Below, in pieces: positions 55,894-64,000 of a DNA stretch of 64,000 bases (position 1 is its first letter; each line of letters opens with the position of its first letter). Both the position numbers and the translations under genes were made by a program. Origin of the DNA: Lysobacter arenosi (lineage in GTDB: Bacteria; Pseudomonadota; Gammaproteobacteria; Xanthomonadales; Xanthomonadaceae); contig NZ_CP071517.1 in assembly GCF_016613475.2 (NCBI RefSeq), positions 1,178,001-1,242,000 of the forward strand. The letters are read 5' to 3'. The notes under the pieces were generated by a model that was not told the DNA's origin, made no database searches, and worked only from the letters and a program-made list of their open reading frames with translations.

Positions 55894-56895
55894 CTAAGCC
55901 TGCGTGGGAATCCGGATCTCCGGCGCCGGAACCGGCTGGTTGGCGTCTTCCGGGCACGGCATGCCCTTGATCTCCTTGCACTGCAGGCGCGCGGATTCGA
56001 CCAGGGCCGGGGCTTTCTCGGCGATGAAATCGATGAACACGCGAACCGCAGGCAACAAGCCGCGGCGTGAAGCGAACACGGCGTGGAAGATGCCCTGCGG
56101 CAAACGCCAGTTCGGCAGCACCACTTCCAGTTCTCCGCGGCGAACCGCTTCTGCGCAGATGGTCTCGGGCAACAGCGTGATGCCCACGCCCTGCTGGGCC
56201 AGCGACATCAGCATCGGGAAGTCGAAGCCCATCACGCGCGGCTTCAGTTCGATCCGGCGCACGTCGCCATCGGGACCGTGCAGCTCCCAGCGTTGGCGCG
56301 CGTCGTCCTCGCTCATGCTCAGGGTGACGTGGTCGCCGAGTTCGTCGGGGTTCTTCGGTCGGCCCATTCGACGCAGGTAGTCCGGGCTGGCGACCAGCAG
56401 TTCCTGGATCTGACCGAAGCTGCGCATGACCAGGCTACCGTCGTCATCGAGCTTGGCGCGAACGCGCAGGGCGACGTCGATGCCTTCATTGATGATGTCG
56501 ACGCGACGGTTGCTGACCAGCAACTGCACCCGCACCTGCGGGAAGCGCGCGAGGAACTCCGGCAGCAGCTTGGGCATCTGCTGCTGCGCCATTGCTACCG
56601 GCACGCTGACACGGATCACTCCGCGTGGCTCAGCGCTCAGGCGGTCGACCACCTCGTGCGCTGCCTGGGCTTCGGCCAGCATCGACTGCGCATGGCGGTA
56701 GACGCTGTTGCCTACGTCGGTGACGGCGAACCGGCGGGTGGAACGCTGCAGCAGCCGGACGCCCAGGTCCGTCTCGAGCTGGCTGATGCGTCGGCTCAGG
56801 CGCGACTTGGGGATGCCCAGCGCGCGCTCGGCGGCGGCGAAGCCGCCGTGCTCGACCACCATCGCGAAGTAGTAGAGGTCGTTCAGGTCCTGCAT
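55894..56895 (-). CDS. LysR-family transcriptional regulator
   Basis: A 333-residue regulator with an N-terminal winged helix-turn-helix (MQDLNDLYYFAMVVEHGGFAAAERALGIPKSRLSRRISQLE region) and a substrate-binding domain from about 90. A C-terminal tail of about 35 residues with two Cys and a Pro-rich end is longer than usual. It is divergent from azoR, a common arrangement in which the regulator controls the azoreductase in response to quinones or electrophiles. The target and ligand are inferred. Confidence 0.93.
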   Translation of the reverse strand: MQDLNDLYYFAMVVEHGGFAAAERALGIPKSRLSRRISQLETDLGVRLLQRSTRRFAVTDVGNSVYRHAQSMLAEAQAAHEVVDRLSAEPRGVIRVSVPVAMAQQQMPKLLPEFLARFPQVRVQLLVSNRRVDIINEGIDVALRVRAKLDDDGSLVMRSFGQIQELLVASPDYLRRMGRPKNPDELGDHVTLSMSEDDARQRWELHGPDGDVRRIELKPRVMGFDFPMLMSLAQQGVGITLLPETICAEAVRRGELEVVLPNWRLPQGIFHAVFASRRGLLPAVRVFIDFIAEKAPALVESARLQCKEIKGMPCPEDANQPVPAPEIRIPTQA

Positions 56896-57014
56896 GGCGA
56901 TAATTCCAATTCCAGAACAGTTAGTGGTAGTTGACCAGCTTTATCCCAAATAAGCAACGGCCTAGATTGGCGTCCAACCCGGCACTCCCGCCGAATCTGC
57001 TGCAGAGGCCCGTC

Positions 57015-57596
57015 ATGAAACTGCTCCACCTCGACTCCAGCGCCCTGGGCGCAAACTCCATCACCCGTGAGATCAGCGCTGCCATCGTCAAGCGCTGGCA
57101 GGAATCGCACGCCGACCTGACGGTCGAATACCGCGACCTGGACTCGGACCCGATCCCGCACCTGACCGGCCGCGCCCTGGCCAAGGCCGACCAGGCCGAG
57201 GCGGACGCCAATGAAGCCGTGATCCAGCAGTTCCTCGATGCCGATGTAGTGGTGATTGGCACCCCGTTTTACAACTTCGGCATCCCCTCGACGCTGAAGG
57301 CGTGGATTGACCGGGTCGCCGTCGCCGGCCGCACCTTCCGTTACACCGAGGCCGGCCCGGAGGGCCTGGCCGGTGGCAAGCGCGTGATCATCGCCAGCGG
57401 TCGCGGCGGCATCTATGGCGACGTCAGCCCGGCTGACTTCCAGGAGTCGTACCTGCGCCATGTGTTCGGCTTCCTCGGCGTGACCGAGCTGGAGATCGTC
57501 CGTGCCGAAGGCGTGGCCTACTCGGACCAGCACCGTTCCGACGCCCTGGCCGCTGCCCATGCGTCCATCCGTTCGCCTTTGGCACAGGCCGCCTGA
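57015..57596 (+). CDS. azoR: FMN-dependent NADH-azoreductase
   Basis: A 193-residue flavodoxin-like quinone/azo reductase. MKLLHLDSSALGANSITREIS is the FMN phosphate-binding N-terminus, GTPFYNFGIPSTLKAWIDRVAVAGRTFRYTEAGPEGL and IIASGRGGIYG are typical AzoR segments. The ATG at 57015 has AGAGG seven bases upstream. It protects against thiol-reactive quinones in other bacteria. Divergent from the LysR gene. Confidence 0.95.
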   Translation: MKLLHLDSSALGANSITREISAAIVKRWQESHADLTVEYRDLDSDPIPHLTGRALAKADQAEADANEAVIQQFLDADVVVIGTPFYNFGIPSTLKAWIDRVAVAGRTFRYTEAGPEGLAGGKRVIIASGRGGIYGDVSPADFQESYLRHVFGFLGVTELEIVRAEGVAYSDQHRSDALAAAHASIRSPLAQAA

Positions 57597-57614
57597 TTCA
57601 GGCTGTCTGACTAG

Positions 57615-57750
57615 GCGTTCCCGGCCCATCCCTCCCCGCTTGGGCCGCGGGAACGCGACGGGCCCGCATTGCGGGCCCGTTTTTTTGGAAGTGGCTGCCC
57701 GCATTGCGGGCCCGTTTCTTGGGAATTGCGGCCCACATTGCGGGCCGTAA
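57615..57750. terminator. Cluster of four hairpins, three in tandem, between azoR and serS
   Basis: First a bulged stem (57615-57628 with 57641-57656). Then three copies of a GCCCGCATTGCGGGCC-type hairpin at about 57658-57687 (followed by T7), 57697-57720 and 57725-57750, with periods of 35 and 34 bases. They separate convergent genes. The repeat looks like a terminator that has been tandemly duplicated. Confidence 0.85.
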
Positions 57751-57754
57751 TCGC

Positions 57755-59077
<1,323 letters not shown>

Positions 59078-59170
59078 TTATCGCGTGTAACCGCCTCCCA
59101 CCGCGACCGGTTGCCGAATCATTAACGCCAGGCTCGTCAGAATCGGCTGAGAAACCCACACGGACGCCTC

Positions 59171-59839
59171 ATGTCCCTATCCGCTCCTGCGACACCGCGT
59201 CCTTCCACCACACGCTCCTGGCAGTCCGCCCTGACCGACTGGCTGCCTGCCCGACGCTCGCTGTTGTGGGTGCTGATGGCATTCGTCGCCGGTCTGCTGC
59301 TGTTCGCCCTGGTGCTCGGGCTGGGACGCGACCGTGGGAACGAGCGTGGCGGGACGACACTTCCGACGGCGGCATCCCCGCAATACGCGCCCCTGCCCGC
59401 TCCCTTGCCCGCCGCCGGTAGCGATGGCGCGAGCCGCCTGGCCAAGCCGCCGGGGGCGGATGTTGCCGAAGGCGACGAACAACCCCGGCTGGTCGAGACC
59501 GGGCCGCCGGCACCGCCTCCGACCCTGCCCCAGCCTGCTGCTGCGCCAACCCCGGTGGCGGCCAGCCGTCCGGAACCCGTCGCGGGACAGACACCATCCC
59601 CCCGCTATCCCGCACAGGCGCTGCGTCGCGGCGAAAGCGGCACGGTCAACCTGCGGGTCGAAATCGGCCCCGACGGCGTGCCGGCACAGGTCAGCGTCGA
59701 TGGCAGCAGTGGCTCGCGGTACCTCGATCGCGCCGCGGTCGATGCGGTACGCCGCTGGCGCTTCCGTCCGGCGATGAGCAACGGTCAGCCGGTCAGCGGC
59801 TCGGTGATCGTTCCGATCAGGTTCGACGCCCAGCGCTGA
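59171..59839 (+). CDS. TonB-family energy transducer-like protein
   Basis: A 222-residue protein with one hydrophobic helix at about 31-52 (LLWVLMAFVAGLLLFALVLGL), a Pro/Ala-rich periplasmic arm and a C-terminal TonB domain (PSPRYPAQALRRGESGTVNLRVEIGPDG, then YLDRAAVDAVRRWRFRPA). The helix is preceded by about 30 cytoplasmic residues. No exbB/exbD genes are nearby. It is the second TonB-domain protein in the window. Confidence 0.88.
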   Translation: MSLSAPATPRPSTTRSWQSALTDWLPARRSLLWVLMAFVAGLLLFALVLGLGRDRGNERGGTTLPTAASPQYAPLPAPLPAAGSDGASRLAKPPGADVAEGDEQPRLVETGPPAPPPTLPQPAAAPTPVAASRPEPVAGQTPSPRYPAQALRRGESGTVNLRVEIGPDGVPAQVSVDGSSGSRYLDRAAVDAVRRWRFRPAMSNGQPVSGSVIVPIRFDAQR

Positions 59840-59853
59840 CCGGGCTAAACGCC

Positions 59854-61386
59854 TCAGGCAGTCGCGTCGCGACGCCGGATCAACGCGTAGGCGATGCAAC
59901 AGCCGAACAGGAGTTCCAGCGGCGCGCGCGCGTACTCGAAACGCCACAGCAGCGAATCGAAGGCATTGGCCACCAGCACGATGCCAACGCACCCGGCGAG
60001 CGCCCAGAAGCTGGCGGTGGAAATGATGCCGCTGCGCCACGCCAGGACCAGTTCGCGGACCACCAGTACGAACAGCGTCAACAGCAGCAGCGAGCCGACC
60101 AGCCCCATGCCGACCAGCGCGTCAAGGTACGAGTTGTGCAGGTGGACGTGGCGCTCGCCGGCCAGGTCCAGGTGCGCCGATGTGATCAGCGCGGGAGTGG
60201 AGTCCAGGCCCCAGCCGAGTAACGGGCGCTCCTTGAACTTCTGGACGCCCAGCTCGTAAAGGCGCACGCGAATGCCGATCGCCTTGTTGCCGGGGATGGC
60301 CGTGTCGAGGGTCGAAGTGCCTTCTGCGCCTGACGTCGGGCCGGTTGGCGCGGATGGCGCCGCGACGCGCGGCGGCGACGCAGCGGCGGATCCCTTCGAA
60401 GGACCGTGGTTGATTCGCGGCGGTTCGGCGGCCCTGGCAGGATCGGCAGGCGCGACGAGTTCCGCTGCCTGCTCGGCTGCAGGCAGGATGCGCTCGGCAC
60501 CAGCGAACCGGATCGCGAAGATGTCGCGCGCGCCAAGCACGAGCAGCACCGATATCAGCGCCCCGAGCACGATGGGCTGCCACGGCAGCGTTCGCATCCC
60601 GCGCGGGCGCCGGGTCAGCCAATAGCCCAGGATCGCCAGCGGCGTGGCGGACAGGAAGGCCAGCCACGCCCCGCGTGACTGCGAAAACAGCAGCACGCAG
60701 AAGCTTCCGGCGTAGGCGGCGAGCCCCACGGCAAGCAGCCAGTTGCGGCGGCGCCCGCGGGGGTGGTCGCGCCAGATACCGATCAGCAGGCACAGGGCCA
60801 GCCAGCCGCCGACGGCGGCAAGTTGCCCGCTGAGGTTCTCGGGAATGCCGAAACGCGGCCGCATCTGGCCTTCCCAGATCGCCGGCAGGGCGTGCCACGG
60901 CATGTGGTACAGCACGGCCACCAGCAGACCCAGCACCATCAACCCGAGCAACCCCGGGATGGCTCGCGGGCACACCGAAAGCCACCAGCCAACCACGCAG
61001 GCGAACACTCCCAGGCGCACTAGCTTGGCCGCCGTGGACAACTGGTCGGCGTACGAGATCTGGGGGACAACCCAGGTCGCATAGAAGGAGTGCACGATCA
61101 GGAAAGCGATGAACCCCCCGAGCAAGCGCACGACCGGCAGCGCGGCAAGCTCGCGCCACGGCGTGCGCCCGGCAAAGAACATCGCCACCAGCGCCATCCC
61201 TGCCCCGAATTCCGGCCGCATGTACAGGTCGAAATCGGTCATGGCGAAGAACGCCAGGAAGCCCAGGCTGCACAACGCGACCCGCAACAGGCGCGGGGTC
61301 ACGTCGACCTCGATCAGAGGCCGCACGGGTACCGACCTGCGGCCACGGCGGCCGCGCATGTCCGTGTCAAAAGTCTGGTGGGACAC
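59854..61386 (-). CDS. O-antigen ligase/polymerase family membrane protein
   Basis: A 510-residue membrane protein with about ten to twelve helices and one large periplasmic loop (about 285-410) containing RPLLGWGLDSTP and HVHLHNSYLDALVGMGLVGSLL, the Wzy_C (O-antigen ligase) signature with the conserved His. The loop has a long low-complexity Ala/Pro/Ser insert (about 300-350). Family members ligate O-antigen to lipid A core or polymerise surface glycans. It is alone here, convergent with the TonB gene and downstream of aroA. Confidence 0.88.
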   Translation of the reverse strand: MSHQTFDTDMRGRRGRRSVPVRPLIEVDVTPRLLRVALCSLGFLAFFAMTDFDLYMRPEFGAGMALVAMFFAGRTPWRELAALPVVRLLGGFIAFLIVHSFYATWVVPQISYADQLSTAAKLVRLGVFACVVGWWLSVCPRAIPGLLGLMVLGLLVAVLYHMPWHALPAIWEGQMRPRFGIPENLSGQLAAVGGWLALCLLIGIWRDHPRGRRRNWLLAVGLAAYAGSFCVLLFSQSRGAWLAFLSATPLAILGYWLTRRPRGMRTLPWQPIVLGALISVLLVLGARDIFAIRFAGAERILPAAEQAAELVAPADPARAAEPPRINHGPSKGSAAASPPRVAAPSAPTGPTSGAEGTSTLDTAIPGNKAIGIRVRLYELGVQKFKERPLLGWGLDSTPALITSAHLDLAGERHVHLHNSYLDALVGMGLVGSLLLLTLFVLVVRELVLAWRSGIISTASFWALAGCVGIVLVANAFDSLLWRFEYARAPLELLFGCCIAYALIRRRDATA

Positions 61387-61430
61387 AAGCGTCGATTCGT
61401 GGGCACGGACAAGACATGCCTGAGTCTAAT

Positions 61431-62759
61431 TCAGTGCGCCGCCCCCAACCAGATGCCCGCTTTGGCGGCGAGGGTGTCGAAGCCTGGAAACGAGGTTGCC
61501 ACGTTGGCTACGTCCAGGATCCGGACCTCGCCCCGGGCCCGCTGCGCGGCCACGGCAAAGCTCATGGCGATGCGGTGGTCACCGTGGCTGTCGACCGTGC
61601 CCGGCCCTATCGGCCCGGGCACGATGGTCGCGCCGTCCGGATGCTCCTCGACCTCGATGCCCAGCGCCCGCAGGCCCTGCGCCATGGTGGCGATGCGATC
61701 GGACTCCTTGACCCGCAGTTCGGCGGCATCGCGGATCGTGGTATTGCCCTGCGCGCACGCGGCGGCCACGAACAGCGCCGGGAACTCGTCGATCATGTCT
61801 GGCGCCAGGTCGCCGGCCACCTCGATGCCGTGCAGCGGCGCGTGCCGGACGACCAGGTCGGCCACCGGTTCGCCGCCCTGCTCGCTGGCGTTCTCCTCGC
61901 GGATGTCCGCGCCCATGCGGCGCAGCGCGGTCAGCAGACCGGTACGGCGCGGGTTCATGCCGACCGCCTCGAGGCGAAGCTCCGAGCCGGGAATGATGCT
62001 GGCGGCCACCAGGAAGAATGCCGCCGAAGAAAAGTCGGCCGGGACCGCCACATCCGTGGCGCGCAGGCGGTGCCCGCCCTGCAGACGGGCATAGCCGGGC
62101 GCGAACTCGATCGGCCAACCGAACGCGGCCAGCATGCGTTCGGTGTAATCCCGGGTCGGGTGCGGCTCGTGCACGATCGTCTCGCCATCGGCATACAGGC
62201 CAGCCAGCAGCAGCGCCGACTTCACCTAGGCGCTGGCGACCGGCAGCGTGTAATCGATGCCGTGCAGGGTTGCGGCGCCCTGGATCCGCAGCGGCGGCAA
62301 ACCGTCGCCCTCCGAGCCGATCACCGCGCCCATCTTCGCCAGCGGGTCGATCACGCGGCGCATCGGTCGCTTCGACAAGGAGGCGTCGCCAACCAGCACG
62401 CTGTCGAAGGCCTGCCCCGCCAGCACGCCGGCCAGCAGGCGCATGCCGGTGCCGGCATTGCCGCAGTCGAGTACGGCCTCGCTGCCGCGCAACCCATGCA
62501 GACCGACGCCGTGGACGATGCGCTCGCTGGCGCTGGGCGTGAGGATGCGCACGCCGAGTTGCTCGAACACGCGCGCCGTGGCCCGCGTGTCCTCGCCTTC
62601 GAGGAAACCGCTGATGCGGGTGGTGCCCTCGGCCAGGGCGGCGAGCATGATCGCCCGGTGCGAGACCGACTTGTCGCCGGGAACACGGATGCTGCCGCGC
62701 AGGGGCTTCCCGGCATGGGCGATCCAGTCCTGTCGCGTCGCGCCGGTCGCCACACTCAT
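61431..62759 (-). pseudogene. aroA: EPSP synthase (3-phosphoshikimate 1-carboxyvinyltransferase) with an in-frame TAG
   Basis: Sixth step of the shikimate pathway: shikimate-3-phosphate plus PEP to EPSP. A full product would have 442 residues. Visible are IRVPGDKSVSHRAIML, DCGNAGTGMRLLAG, RPMRRVIDPL, MIDEFPALFVAAA and VDSHGDHRIAMSFAVA. Codon 178 is TAG (62228-62226) where relatives have CAG in the motif SAQVKSALLLAG; both halves are in the same frame. That Gln binds shikimate-3-phosphate in known enzymes. As written, translation stops after LPVASA; a GTG just after the TAG could restart the C-terminal half. It overlaps hisC by four bases (ATGA). Confidence 0.93.
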
Positions 62760-63931
62760 GCCAGCACCTCGTCCAGTGCCGCCAGCAGGCGCCGGTTCTC
62801 GTCGACCGTGCCGACGGTGATCCGCAGGCAGTGCGGCAATCCGTAGCCGCCCATCGGACGCAGCACCACACCGCGCGCCACCAGGTCGGCTTCGATCCGT
62901 GCGGTGCGCGGGCCGAACTCGACCAGCAGGAAATTCGTCTGCGAGGGATAAACGCGCAGGCCACGCTGGCCCAGCTGCGCCGCCAGCGCCGCGCGCTGTT
63001 CGGCATTGCGGGCGCAGGCCATGTGCAAGTGTTCTTCATCCCCCAGCGCCGCTTCGCAGGCCGCCAGCGCCGGTCCATTGACATTGAAACTCTCGCGCAG
63101 GCGCTCCATCACCGCGACCAGTCCGGGCGCGCCAATCAGGTAACCCACGCGCAAACCAGCCAATCCATAGGCTTTGCTGAAGGTGCGCGTCAGCAACAGG
63201 TTCGGGTGCGCGCCGAGCAGCGGCAGTGCGCTGGCGGCATCGGCGTCGGCATCGGCCATCTCGGCGTACGCCTCGTCCATCACCACGATGACTTCATCGG
63301 GCACCTGCGCCAGGAACGTGGCGAGGGCCTGCCGGCCAAACCACGTGCCGGTCGGGTTGTTCGGATTGGCCAGGAACACCAGCTTGGTCCTGGCCGAAAC
63401 GGCCTTGGCGATCGCGTCGAGGTCATGCCCCAGCGGCATCGTGGCGTCGTCGCCGGGCAGCGCATCGACCATGCGCAGGGTGGCGCCGGCGGCCTGGGTC
63501 GCCAGCGCGAACACCGCAAAGCCATACCGCGAGCAGACGACTTCATCGCCGGGACCAGCGAACACCTGGCCCAGTTGCATCAGCAGTTCGTGCGAGCCGT
63601 TGCCGAGCAGGATCTGCGCAATGTCGACGCCGTGCTTTGCTGCCAGTGCGCGCTTGAGATCGGCGCCCAGCGGATCGGGATACCGGTGCAGCGCCTGGAG
63701 CTGGGCGACGATGGCGTCGCGCGCGGCCGGCGATGGGCCGTACGGATTCTCGTTGGAGCCCAGCTCGACCAGGTTGGCCTCACCCAAGCGCTTGCGCATC
63801 GCCACCAGGTCATGGCCTGGATCGTAGGCGCGCAGCCGCTGCACGCCAGCGCTGGCGCGCGATGCGAACCAGGCCTCGTCGAATGCGTGTTCGCCGTGTG
63901 CATGCCCGTCGCGGCCAACCGCCTGGCTCAT
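62756..63931 (-). CDS. hisC: Histidinol-phosphate aminotransferase
   Basis: A 391-residue fold-type I PLP aminotransferase. SNENPYGPSPAA (60-70), LANPNNPTGT, DEAYAEM and the PLP lysine Lys253 in TRTFSKAYGLAGLRVGY match HisC. Copies next to pheA and aroA, outside the his operon, often act on imidazole-acetol phosphate and on aromatic keto acids such as phenylpyruvate, so this one may complete phenylalanine and tyrosine synthesis. It overlaps pheA (ATGA) upstream and aroA (ATGA) downstream, a tightly coupled operon. Confidence 0.94.
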   Translation of the reverse strand: MSQAVGRDGHAHGEHAFDEAWFASRASAGVQRLRAYDPGHDLVAMRKRLGEANLVELGSNENPYGPSPAARDAIVAQLQALHRYPDPLGADLKRALAAKHGVDIAQILLGNGSHELLMQLGQVFAGPGDEVVCSRYGFAVFALATQAAGATLRMVDALPGDDATMPLGHDLDAIAKAVSARTKLVFLANPNNPTGTWFGRQALATFLAQVPDEVIVVMDEAYAEMADADADAASALPLLGAHPNLLLTRTFSKAYGLAGLRVGYLIGAPGLVAVMERLRESFNVNGPALAACEAALGDEEHLHMACARNAEQRAALAAQLGQRGLRVYPSQTNFLLVEFGPRTARIEADLVARGVVLRPMGGYGLPHCLRITVGTVDENRRLLAALDEVLA

Positions 63932-64000
63932 GCGATCGCCACCGGGTAGGAACCCAGCACCTTCACTTCCTGCGCGTACTCATCCAGCTCGTCCAGCGCG
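63928..64000 (-). CDS. pheA: Bifunctional chorismate mutase/prephenate dehydratase, C-terminal end only
   Basis: The last 23 codons of a gene that enters from beyond the window: ALDELDEYAQEVKVLGSYPVA followed by IA and the stop. The ending VKVLGSYP is the conserved end of the ACT domain of P-proteins. The TGA overlaps the hisC start. The pheA-hisC-aroA order supports the identification. Confidence 0.8.
   Translation of the reverse strand, partial: ALDELDEYAQEVKVLGSYPVAIA

Noticed and set aside
61431..62225. Independent short aroA-like gene starting at GTG 62225
   Set aside because: It is in frame with the N-terminal half and separated from it by one TAG only; two true genes would not retain exact frame and full motif order.

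Overview
The window is a high-GC gammaproteobacterial chromosome segment, most likely Xanthomonadaceae/Lysobacteraceae (Lysobacter- or Luteimonas-like). The inference rests on gene content and order: cmk-rpsA-ihfB-lapA-lapB running into polysaccharide genes, aguA-aguB, a fimT-pilVWXY1E minor-pilin operon, the large proline-rich 'transmembrane repetitive' protein, a pheA-hisC-aroA operon, and REP-like palindromes between genes. No phage, insertion sequence, CRISPR array or rRNA was seen. There is one tRNA, tRNA-Ser(UGA).

Layout. 1-5.2 kb (minus): cmk, rpsA, ihfB, lapA, lapB and the start of a membrane sugar-phosphate transferase. 5.3-11.6 kb (plus): a small L36 gene (rpmJ type B), a small secreted protein, agmatine-to-putrescine conversion (aguA, aguB, acetyltransferase), a TetR/hydrolase pair and a TraB-family membrane protein. 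11.6-18.4 kb (minus): type IV minor pilins and the adhesin PilY1. 18.5-26.3 kb (minus): a tripartite RND efflux operon with two different permeases. 26.6-37.4 kb: cytochromes c, a TonB-like repetitive protein, nfuA, phhB, a TonB-domain lipoprotein, divergent rluC/rne, a GacA/UvrY-type regulator and an M28 peptidase.

37.5-55.6 kb is the accessory part. After a PEP mutase/isocitrate lyase-family gene come two convergent operons. The plus operon (38.7-47.2 kb) encodes a DUF1302 protein, a DUF1329 protein, a YCF48-type propeller, an MMPL/RND transporter and an acyl-CoA ligase. The minus operon (52.8-47.2 kb) encodes a quinone oxidoreductase, a TauD/TfdA-type dioxygenase, a BKACE-family enzyme, an MFS transporter, a DsbA-like protein and a small hydrolase. 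Their two promoters share an ungapped 76-bp block (56 identities by eye). One copy lies between the minus operon and a divergent AraC-type regulator gene. I read this as a single regulon for taking up and degrading an unidentified hydrophobic carboxylic acid. A sulfatase gene follows.

55.7-64 kb: tRNA-Ser, lysR/azoR, a cluster of four hairpins, serS, a TonB-domain protein, an O-antigen-ligase-like protein, then aroA, hisC and the end of pheA (all minus except azoR and the TonB gene).

Four reading frames are broken in this sequence: pilY1, the YCF48-like gene and araC each carry one extra C (plus strand) in a C run, and aroA has an in-frame TAG where a substrate-binding Gln codon is expected. 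Whether these are sequencing errors, phase variation or real decay is the main open question for those genes.
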